Of a stretch of 64,000 nucleotides of DNA, positions 38,001 to 50,000 are shown one piece after another; the stretch's first letter is position 1; each line of letters opens with the position of its first letter. Below the pieces are notes generated by a model. The model had not been told where the DNA came from. It saw only the letters and a program-made list of their open reading frames with translations, and searched no databases. The DNA is taken from positions 248,001 through 312,000 of the forward strand of contig NOKP01000005.1 in NCBI GenBank assembly GCA_002682825.1, read 5' to 3'. The stretch is from Neonectria sp. B-13. Taxonomy: Eukaryota > Ascomycota > Sordariomycetes > Hypocreales > Nectriaceae. A program made the position numbers and the translations under genes.

Positions 38001-41000
38001 GACTGTGGTGGCTATCGACCAGATGCTGGTCGACAACCTGGCTGGTGATGTTCGAGAAGAGAAAGCGCCCACGAATTTCGATCGACAAGCACCGTGTTAT
38101 GTGCTCTTTACTTCGGGCAGCACCGGATTACCCAAGGGTGTCATTACCCAGCACGTAGCAGTGACTACGAGCTGCTTCTACTCCGGAAAGGAAATGGGCT
38201 TCTCCAACACCTCAAGGGTGTTCCAATTTGCTTCATACACATTTGACTCATGCATCATGGAGATCTTCACGACTCTTATCTTCGGGGGCTGCATCTGTAT
38301 CCCATCAAGTGACGACCGAATGGACGACCTTCCCGGCGCGATCAACACATTAAAAGCAAACCTGACATTCCTCACCCCTACTGTGGCGAACTTGCTCAAC
38401 CCCGAGGATATCTCTTCGCTGCAGACTATTATCCTCGGAGGGGAGGCAACCACTACAGACGACTTTGCTCGATGGAGACACTTGAAGAGAGTGCTTAATG
38501 GGTTCGGACCTACAGAGTGTACCGTATTTTGCGTCATGAATTCCGACGAGGAAATTTATAGGCATCCAGGCCGCATTGGTCGCGCAGTCGGTTCCGCGAG
38601 CTGGATCGCCGACCGCGAGAATCCGGAGAGGTTGGTTCCCATCGGCGCAGTGGGAGAACTCCTCGTGGAAGGACACATCCTGGCGAAGGGGTACCTCAAT
38701 GACCCTAAACGAACGGCAAAGTCTTTCATCGATAACCCTGGATGGCTTGTTCGCGGCGGCCGGTCTGGGCGGTTGTACAGAACCGGCGATCTGGTGCGGT
38801 ACAGCAAGAATGGCAGTCTGATACATCTCGGACGTGCAGACACGCAGGTCAAGGTCCGTGGACAGAGGGTGGAGTTGAAAGAGATTGAGCTGCAAGTCTC
38901 TGCCAGTCTGCCGCATGTGCAGCAGGTTGTTGCAGAGGTTGTTGTTCCGACTGGTGAGGAATCAAAGGCATTGATAGCCGCATTTGTTGTTGCTCCTGAG
39001 CTACAGGGAGAAGAAAGGGGGGTTGATTTTGTGGAGGCAATCAGGGTCTTCACGAACCCACCCGAGATTGAAGAGCTGCTGTCCGAACGTCTGCCCTCAT
39101 ATTTGATCCCAGCCGTCTGGTTTCAAGTCTCGCAGATTCCCCTTACGGTATCAGGCAAGACGGACCGGAAGAAGCTGCGCGAGATGGGCTCCAACTACTC
39201 GCAATCACAACTCGCCAGTCTGCAAAGCACGAGCAAGGTAAACAAACGAGCCCCGGAAACCGAGCTTGGGAAGCAGCTGCTTCAGCTCTACGCAGATGTG
39301 CTCGGCTTGACAGCAGCAGAGATTGGCCTAGACGACAACTTCTTCCGCCTCGGTGGTGACTCTGTCGCCGCAATGAAGTTGGCAAGCAGGGCCGGCAAGG
39401 CTGGGCTAAGGCTGTCTGTAGCACAGATCTTTCAGAACCCCAAGTTAGAGGATCTTGCCAACTTACTGGGGCCATCAGTTGAGTCCTCATCGAGCCAGAT
39501 CTTAGAAGAGGTTGAGGAAGTGGCGCCTTTTGCATTGCTTGAGAAGACGGTTGATATTGAGCAGTGTCGCCGAGAAGTTGCCGAGCTTTGTTGTGTTTCG
39601 ATCGACGTCGTCGAGGATATATACCCTTGTACACCCATGCAGGAAGGGCTTGTGGCGCAGACGATCAAAAACCCTGGAGACTATGTCCTCCAGAACGTCA
39701 TGGAGCTCGCAGATCATATCGACATCTCTCGATTCCGCCAGAGCTGGGAGCACACCGTGCTATCAAACCCCATCCTGCGGACCAGAATCATCCAGACCGA
39801 CAGCCACGGCCTGCTACAGGTAGTGCTACAGGAAGGGATACTATGGCGAGAGGCAAGCGGCCTCCAGGATTATCTCAGGGAGGACAGGTTTGAGGCCATG
39901 GATCTCGGCCGCCCCCTGGCTCGATACGCAATCGTGACCAGCGAGACGAGCCAAAAGAGTTGGTTCGTTTGGACTATCCAACACTCCATCTACGACGGCG
40001 GGTCTCTGCCTTTGATGAAGAACCAGGCCGAGAGGGTCTACCGCGACGGATCCTCATCCTCGCAACCATTGCCCAAGTTCAATCTCTTTGTCAAGCACAT
40101 CCTGGAACACATCAAGGATGGTGCCGCGCTCGACTTTTGGAAGACCAAATTCACCAACTACGACTCCCCGGCATTCCCTCCATTGCCCAGTGCTGACCAC
40201 CCCGTGGTAGCCGATGCCCTTGTCGAACGAGGATGTGTCTCGCTGCCGACGAACTCGAAGGGCGGGATCACCGTGGCCACTGCCCTCCGAGCGTCTTGGG
40301 CACTGGCAGTGAATCGACAAACCGGTGTTGACGACGTCGTATTCGGAATGACCCTCTCGGGGCGTAACGTGCAAGTAGCCCGGATCGAGGAAATTGTCGG
40401 ACCGACCGTGGCTACGATCCCCGTCCGCGTCCGCATTCCTTCAACGACAACATCGGTGTCAGAGTACATGGCCAATGTCAACGACCAAGCAGTCTCGACG
40501 ATCCCCTACGAACAGACGGGCATGCACCGAATTGCCACCATCAGCGCCGAATCCCAGCGGGCGTGCAATTTCCAGACACTGCTTGTCGTCCAGCCCGCGC
40601 AGAGCGGGTACGGATCGCACGGTGCTTCTGAGCTGGGAACCTGGCAGAATACTCTACAGACGCGCGAGTTCACGACGTACGCGGTTACTGTTGTCTGTCA
40701 GCTCGAAAAAGATGGGGGCCTCAGAGTGGGATGTGCTTTCGATCCCAAGGTTGTTGACACATGGAGAATGGAAAGGATCATTGATCATTTCGTGGCCATT
40801 ACGCAGCAGCTTCTCAAGGCACAACCGCAGCAGCCGCTGATGGAGGTTGTTGGCCTGCTACCGTCGGATACTGAGGATATCTGGCGCTGGAACGGCAATG
40901 TTCCTGCGGCGGTTGACAGATGCATACACGACGTCATTCACGACCAGAAGTCCCGGCAGCCCAAGGCGCTTGCGATCGATGCCTGGGACGGCAAGTTGAG

Positions 41001-44000
41001 CTACGACGAGCTGATGACTAGCTCGAGACTTCTCGCAACCCACCTCCGGGACTTAGGAGTTGGGAAAGACGTCATTGTGCCCTTGGCATTTGAGAAATCG
41101 ATGTGGATGATTGTCGCAATGCTGGCTGTGCTTCAGGCCTCTGCTGTCTTTGCCCCGCTGGACCCAACGCAGGCGTCGGAACGTCGAGAGCGGGTCCTTC
41201 AACAGACCGGTGCCAAGCTGATACTAACTTCGGAACGATACCAAGACCTTGAGTTCGGAGAAGGACGGTCCGTCTTGTCGGTTGGACCCAAGCTGCTGAC
41301 TTCGTTGCAGCAGGACAACACTATGGCCAGCGACAACATGGTCGAAGAAGCCAACCCAGATTCAGGGGCCTATGTCATCTTTACCTCAGGCAGTACCGGC
41401 CAGCCTAAGGGAGTTCTCGTGCCACATCGCGCCATCAGCTCGAGCAGTAAACACCATGGAACACTTATAGGCCTCACGAACGGCTCCCGGTTCCTCCAGT
41501 TCGCCGCATACACTTTCGACGCATCCATCACAGACATACTTACAACTCTGGTCTTCGGCGGCTGCGTGTGTGTCCCATCGCAAGATGACTTACTAGGCGA
41601 TCTCGCGAGAACGATGCAGGCGTTTGCCGTCAACGTTGCACTACTGACTCCCTCAGTAACTCGCCTGCTCCGACCCGGGGACATACCCTCGCTCAAGACT
41701 CTGCTCTTCGGCGGCGAGGCACTACTCCAGTCTGACATTGAGCGTTGGGCCGGAGCCGTCGAGAACGTCGTGAATCTATACGGCCCCACGGAATGCGCTG
41801 TAATCTGCTGCGGCGGGCGCGTCGAGATGGCGCACGCCGAGCAGAAGCTGGCACCTGGATACTTGGGCAAGGCCATTGGGTCTGCAAGCTGGGTCATTGA
41901 CCCGCAGAACGCGGATAGACTGATGCCCGTCGGCGCAGTGGGCGAGCTTGCCGTCGAGGGACCGATCCTGGCGCAGTGCTATATCGGCGATGCGGACCGC
42001 ACTGCAGCATCATTCATCCAAGATCCGGCGTGGTTGGTCCCCAGAAGACGCGGGAGGGTGTACAAGACCGGTGACTTGGTGCGGTATAGTCCCGACGGCA
42101 GCTTGTCATACATCGGGCGCAAGGATAACCAGGTAAAGATCCGTGGACAGCGGCTCGAGCTATCCGAGGTCGAGTTCCACGTTCAGGCGTGCATGCCGGA
42201 CGCAAAACAGCTTGTTGTCGAGGTTATTCCGGCTGGTGATGTTTCAGGTCCTTCGCTCGCTGCCTTTGCTGTTGTCGTTGGCGACAACAGACCAACGGCT
42301 CCGGATGACTTTGGCATTTGCATCGTTCCCGCGATACCAGAGCTTGAAGATGAACTGTCTAAGAGAGTGCCGAGCTACATGATCCCCACGCTCTGGTTCA
42401 CAGTGACCAGGCTGCCGCTCAACACTTCCGGCAAGTCTGATCGGAGGAAACTACGAGAACTCGGTACTGCTTGCTACATAGCGGCCGTCGCCAATGGACC
42501 CCAAGACAATACCCAAGAAATCAAGGTGATGCCATCGACTAAGGAGGAGCGCTTACTTCAGGGGGTCTGGGCGCGTGTCCTCAACGTTGAACCTTCGACC
42601 ATTGGGCTGAGCGACAGCTTCTTGCGCCTTGGCGGCGACTCCATTACCGCCATGCAGGTCTCATCCTCGCTGCGTGCGTTGTCACTCCACGTCCCAGTCG
42701 CGACGATTCTTAAGTACAAGACCATCAGCCGGATCCTCGGAGCTTTAGAAGCTCAACGTGCTACTGTCTCGGCCGATTCTGTAGCGCTTCAGAATGGTAC
42801 AACAGTGCTCGAGGATGTGGTACCTGGCCAGCCTTTTGAACTCAGTCCTATCCAGCAGGTCTTCTTTGGATACCAGTTGGATCCTAATGTTCAGTTCGAT
42901 CAATGCTTCTTCTTGAAACTAGCTACCGCGGTTAGCCAGCAACAACTGACCCAAGCACTTGATGCCATCGTGGCAACTCACTCCATGCTACGAGCCCGCT
43001 TCCGGAAAGAGTCGAGCGACAGGTGGCAGCAGTACATTTTGCCAGAAGTCAAAGGCTCGTACACACTGCAATCCGAAGAGTGCGCGGACGAGAATGCGGT
43101 ATCGTCTGCCATTGCCCGTTGCCGCGATTCCCTAGACATTACAACAGGCCCGCTCTTTGCTGGTGTCCTCATCGACAATGCTGGCGAAAATAGCCTGTTC
43201 CTCGCAGTTCACCATCTCGTCGTTGACTTGGTGTCATGGAGAGTCATCCTCCAAGACCTTGAGACTCTTCTAACAGCGAGCAAAAATGACGTTCCGGCTT
43301 CCCTGCCGCCACCTCCGTTATCATTCTCTGCATGGTGTAAGCTACAGAAGACGTACGCCGAGACAAATCTCATATCCGAAAAGACACACTTTGGTGAGAT
43401 CGCGCCGCCAATGCTGTCGTACTGGGGAATGGACTCTGCCGACGAGAAGCTTCAAGACACCACTAGCCAGAGCTTCACACTCAGCATAGAAGCCACCTCG
43501 GCGCTTTTCGGCAAATGCAACGATGCTTTCAGGACGAGACCGATGGAATTGATGATCTCGAGCCTGCTGCATGCCTTTGGGCAGATCTTCAGAGACAGAC
43601 CCCTGCCTACTATCTGGAACGAAGGACACGGCCGTGAAGTCTGGGACGACAGTCTGGATCTCTCCAGAACTTGCGGCTGGTTCACAACCCTGGCACCGGT
43701 ACAGCTCTCCGGAACCCAACAGAGGACATTCCGGGACTACATCCGCGAGGCCAAAGACTACATGCGCAGCATACCGCAGAACGGGTGGTCGTACTTTGTC
43801 TCCCAGTTCATCAATAAGGATGCTTCCGACAAGTTCATCTCGAACCTCCCCGTCGAGATCATGTTCAATTACAGCGGCGGCTACGGACAACTTGAACGTG
43901 GAGATTCCTTCTTCCAGGACATCGCCGCGCCACCGCCACAAGCTGATTCTGCGACAACAGTCTCAACCTTCAGACGCCACGCCGTCTTCGATGTCCTGGC

Positions 44001-47000
44001 TGTTGTCAACCGCGGACGACTCTCCGTCAACTTTATCTCCCCCAAGAGCGTAGGCTTTCACACGCACATCTCGGAGTGGATCGCACAATACCAGGCCAGT
44101 TTGGAGGCCCTAGGTCACGACATTGTCATCAACAGCAAGGCCAACGACAAGATGGCCGCTCGCCTGACCTTGTCTGATTTCCCACGAGTCTTTGACTCCT
44201 ACGAGGCCATCGACGAGTTCCACAGCAATGTTCTCCCAAGTCTCGACATTGCCTCAGTGGACGACATTGAGCAGATATATCCCGCTGCCCCTGCGCAAGA
44301 GGGTATTCTGATCAGCCAGGTCAAGGATGCCAAGAGCTACCACTCCCGTCTGCACATCAAGGTCTCCTCTAATCACAGCAACAACGGCAGCAGCAGCACC
44401 CCAATCGACGTGGTGAGACTACAGGAAGCATGGCAGACGGTAGTTCAGCGACACGACCTCCTCCGCGCCGTATTTATCCACCATTTCCCCGGAAACGGCC
44501 GGATCATGCAAGTCATCCTCTCAAATCCACGAATCGGTATACACGTCAACCACAACGCCACAGACTCAGACGTGTTGCGCTCCATCCGCTCGCAAGATCC
44601 GCCGCAATATAAGCCCTCGGGTCTACAGCACCATCTCACCATACACGAGGTGACCGACGAGGAAGCGCATCTCGTTCTCGAGATCAATCATGCTATTATC
44701 GATGGGTATTCAACGGCTATTTTAGCAAGGGATTTACAGTCAGCTTACCGACGTGGTGACGGCGGTAGTGCATCGCTGGCTCCATCCGCGTCATCGTACG
44801 GCGACTTCATCGCGTTTGTAGACAGCCAGTCGCGCGATAAGGGCATCAAGTTCTGGACAGACCGCCTTGCTGGGTCTGAGCCATGCCACTTCCCAGACTT
44901 GTCAACACCATCATCATCATTCGCGAACGATGGTTCCGCGTCTAAGACCACTCCCACCAATGGCAAGAATCCAGAGGGAGACAAAGACGAAGGCACAACC
45001 ATCCACATTCCCAACCTGAACACCACAGCCATCCGGCGATTCTGCAAAGCCGGGGAAATCACCGCTGCCACCGTCATCCAGCTAGCCTGGGCAATTGTCC
45101 TGCGGTGGTACACTGGCTCGCTAGACCCGTGTTTTGGCATTCTGTGCTCTGGACGAGATCTGCCGATTAACGGTGTTGATGGGATCTTTGGGCCGTTGAT
45201 TGGCATGTTGACTTGTCGTGTGCGGTTTACTAGTGATGGCAGGATGAGTGTAGCCGAGGCATTGGAGAGAATGCACGCCAGCTATCTCGAGAGTCTACCG
45301 TATCAGACCGTTTCGTTGGCGACGGTGCATAATGCGCTGGGGCTGGGGAGTGACGCACTGTTCAACAGTGTTGTGTCGTTCCAGAAAGCCGGTAGCGCAA
45401 CTGAAAAAGAGGGTTGTGGTGGCAACGAAGGTGGTGGTGATGGTGTTGAAGTTTCGTTGGCAGGCGGATATGATCCATCAGAGGTAAGTTCTTGCTGTTA
45501 ATCATATACAATTCAGGCTTGATACTGACGGAATTAACAAACACAGTACGGCATATCAGTCCGTGCCATCGACAGCCCCGATGACCTCCAGGTTATCGTC
45601 GACTGTCAATCGATTCTAGGCGACGCAGAAGCAGCCCGGATCGGGCAGTGCTTCAGCACAGCGATCGAGTCCATCATATGCAATAGCCAGTCATCTATCA
45701 AGGATCTCGACGTCTTGAGCACTCGGGCCCGAGACCAGCTCTGGCAGTGGAACAACATTATCCCTGAAGCATCCGAGATGTGCGTCCACGACCTCATCGA
45801 GGATAGAGCACTTACTTGCCCTGACAAAGTCGGCATCTGCAGCTGGGACGGCGACCTGACATACCAAGCGATAGCGGAACATGCGGGACGACTCGCCAAC
45901 AGCCTTATCCAAAACGGCCTTGCTCCGGAGAGCGTCGTCCCCATCTGCTTTGAAAAGTCGAAATGGACAGCCGTTGCCATGCTCGCGGTGCTGCGAGCTG
46001 GGTGTGCCTTTGTCCTCCTCGACCCGTCGCAGCCCGAAGACCGTCTTTGTAAGATTGTCCGGCAGACCAATGCGACAGTTGGACTATCATCGCGGTCATC
46101 ATACCATGTTCTATCCAAGATGGTGGCAGATGTCGTCGTCGTTGCCGAGGACTCGTCATACCTCAACCACCCCGTCCTTCCGAGGGATCAGAGTAGAGGC
46201 CACCCGTCATCTCTGATGTACATCATCTTCACCTCGGGCACTACAGGAAAACCAAAAGGCACAATGATCAGCCACCGGTCTTATGCCTCAGCCATCTCAC
46301 ACCAGGCACGCCGCACTGGCTTCTGTCCGACCACCAGGATTCTGGACTTCGCCTCTTACAGCTTCGACGCCTCTATCAATACTTCTATGATGGGCCTGGC
46401 CACGGGCGGCTGTATCTGCGTGCCATCCGAAGAGGACCGCAAGAACAACCTGACCGAGGCAATCGTCCGGTTCGGCGTCAACACTATAGACATGACTCCC
46501 TCAGTATGTCGCCTACTTGACCCCAACGAGATGCCGCTGGTCTGCACCATGATCCTTGGCGGAGAACAGCTGAGGTCTACGGACATCGCGCATTGGCCGG
46601 CACAAGTGAGGATTGTAAACTGCTACGGCCCGTCTGAGTGTACCCCGACCAGCACGATCAATGATATCCAGGGTGCTGCAACGATTACTGGAATTGGCAA
46701 GGGCATAGGAGCGGTTACCTGGGTTGTCGACCCAGCTAACCACGATATACTGGCTCCGCTGGGGACAGTGGGCGAGCTGCTCATCGAGGGCCCCATTGTC
46801 GGCCAGGGATACCTGGGCGATCCGCTGCGTACGGCAGCAGCATTCATAAACGACCCGGAGTTCCTACTCAGGGGTTCAGCCTCGTATCCAGGCCGCCAGG
46901 GATATCTTTACAAGACGGGAGATCTCGTACGGTACCAAAGCGACGGTAGCCTGACGTTTATGGGTCGCAAGGATACCCAGGTCAAACTACGTGGACAGCG

Positions 47001-50000
47001 CGTCGAGCTGGAAGATATCGAGCACCACACCCTAGCTTGTCTGTCCGGGGCCAAGGAGGTTGTCGTAGAAGTCATTCGCCCGTCAGGCGAAGGGGGAGGT
47101 CAACAACGTCTCGCCGCATTTGTTCTCATGGACAGTGAGAACGCCATCAACGACAATAACGCCAAGGAGCCGGTTCGTCACGATGGCATTGGTATCAGTT
47201 CCCTGTCCGGCAGTACAGCCGTCGAAGACTCACTTTCCCAGCGACTACCTACTTATATGGTCCCGACAATCTGGTTCGCCGTTGACACAATCCCACTGAC
47301 TATATCGGGCAAGATGGATCGCCGAAAACTGCGCGAGATTGGCTCGTCGTATTCCATGGCGCAAATCAACGAACAGCGCAGCACCGAAGCCAACGGAGAC
47401 AAGCGTAATCCGACAACGGACCTTGAGGTGACTTTACAATCGCTGTGGAGCCAAATCCTAGGCGTCGAACAGAGACATATTGGGCTCGATGACAATTTCT
47501 TCCGTCTCGGTGGCGATTCTCTGAGGGCTATGAGTTTGGTGTCTGCGGCGAGAAAGGCTGGTCTGGGACTATCTGTTGCACAGGTCTTCCAGCATCCCAG
47601 GTTGGGAGAGCTTGCAAAAGAGCCCCTGGTTGGTAAAAGTGCGCAGGCTGCAGAGGAGAAAGAAGAAGCGTTGCAGCCGTTTTCACTGCTCCCTGCGCAT
47701 CAAGCAGATTTGGACGAGTATGTCAAGCAGGTGGCTCAACTATGCCTCGTTGACGTCGACGCTGTTGAGGATATTTACCCCACCACGCCTTTGCAGCAGG
47801 GTCTCATGGCGCTTACGACGAAGCAGCCCGGTGACTACGTGATTCAGAACGTCATACAGATCGCTACTCAGACGGATTGTGACCGGTTGCAGCGGTCGTG
47901 GGAGGAAGCCGTTCGGCGCACGCCGACGCTACGCACCAGGATCGTGCAACACCACACCAGCGACGCCGTACTCCAGGTCGTTCTCAAGGACTCGGCCACG
48001 AAGGTTGGTGGCAGCATCCAATGGAGGCATGGCGATGGCCTCGAGGCGTATCTCGAACTCGACAGGACAGAGTCCATGCAGCTTGGCGAGCCACTAACTC
48101 GCTTTGCCATTATCCGGGATGCCGGAGATAATTATCTCGTATGGACGATTCATCACGCCGTGTACGATGGACAGTCACTGCCTGCTATCCAGAGCTTGGT
48201 TCGCAACATCTATCATGACCGGTTAGAAGCCATCCCGAACCACCTGCCTTTCAACACCTTCGTTCGCCACCTCCTCAGACAAGACGAGAACGCCGGCAGG
48301 GCATTCTGGGAGAATGCTCTCGCGGGATGTAAGTCGGCTGCTTTCCCGCCTCTCCCACCAGCTCTTCTCGACGGCGTCATCAAGGCCGACGTTTCCCTCA
48401 ACCGATCCTTCGAGATGCCCCCCGTGACAGAATCCAGCGTCACACTCGCAACAATTATCAGAGCCGCATGGGCCCAGGCCGTATACCACAACACTGGTTC
48501 ACCGGATGTCATCTTCGGCGCTACACTCTCGGGACGCAATGCCCCCGTCGCGGGGATCGAGGGCATTATCGGCCCGACCATTGCCACTGTGCCTGTACGC
48601 ATCAACATCCCTCAGCGACACGCACAATCGACAGTAATGCAGTTTTTGCTCGATGTACAAGCTCATTCAACGGCCATGATACCGCATGAACAGTTTGGTC
48701 TGCAAAGAATCTCCAAGATCAGCGAGGATGCGCAGAGGGGATCCGACTTCAAGACTCTGCTCATCATTCAGCCCCACGAAGACGACAATGACGACGATGC
48801 TCAATCATCCCATGCAGAACTCGGCGCCTGGCGCGAAGCAGTTGCCGATACTGGGCAGTTCAGCACGTACCCATTGACCGTTATATGTCGCCTCTCTGCC
48901 ACGGGAAGTATGCATTTGGGGTGCTCTCTCGACCCGCGTGTTCTTCCACAATGGCGAGCCGAAAGGATGCTCGAACAATTTGGTTTCTTGGTTAGACAGT
49001 TGTCAAGCATGGATCTTGACATGCATATTGGTGAGATTGACGGGTTGATGCCGTCGGACAGGGAGTTGCTGTGGACATGGAACAAGCATGTCCCAGATCC
49101 CGTGGATTATTGTGTCCATGAACTTATCCAGCAGCGCGCCAAGACGCAGCCGAATGCGTCCGCGCTGAGTGGCTGGGATGGAGAGATGAGCTACAGCGAG
49201 CTGGACGTCGCATCGTCGAGCCTTGCATCATATCTTGTCGGCAATTTTGGGCTAGCTCCAGGGGCAATGGTTCCGTTGTGTTTCGAGAAGTCCATCTGGG
49301 CGGTTGTTTCGATGCTGGCGGTTCTCAAGGCCGGCGCTGCATTCGTACCGCTTGACCCTACGCAGACGGCAGACCGCAGGGAGAGGGTATTAGGGCAGAT
49401 TGGCGCAGGTGTGATACTGACCACCGAGCAGCTCGCTGGCGATATGGAAATCAAGGGAAACAAAGAACGGGTTGTTCCCGTGGGGCCTCGGCTTCTGGCG
49501 AGTGTTGGAGGAAATGGCAACAGGGAAAGTAGTACGCCAAGGTCAAGCAGTCCCAACTCTGCCGCATACATCATTTTCACGTCTGGCAGTACCGGTCAGC
49601 CTAAGGGTGTTGTCCTCGAACACCGCGCCGTGGCGACAAGTTGCTCGCACCACGGTCTGTCCATTGGGCTGAAAAAGACTTCGAGGGTGTTACAGTTTGC
49701 TTCTTACGCCTTTGACGCCTCGATCCAGGAGATCATCACCACTCTGGTTTACGGCGGCACCGTGTGTATTCCATCTGAATACGACCTGCGGAACAACCTC
49801 GCCCAGAGCATCCAAAAGATGGACATCAATACTGCGTACCTCACACCCTCAGTTGCAAAGCTGATCGAGCCTACAAGCGTTCCCGGGTTGAAGACCCTCA
49901 TGTTGGCGGGAGAAGCGTCAAGGTTCCAGGACTTCCAATGTTGGTCACGACCAGGGCAGACAATATTGCATGGATATGGTCCGACAGAGTGCGCCGTGCT

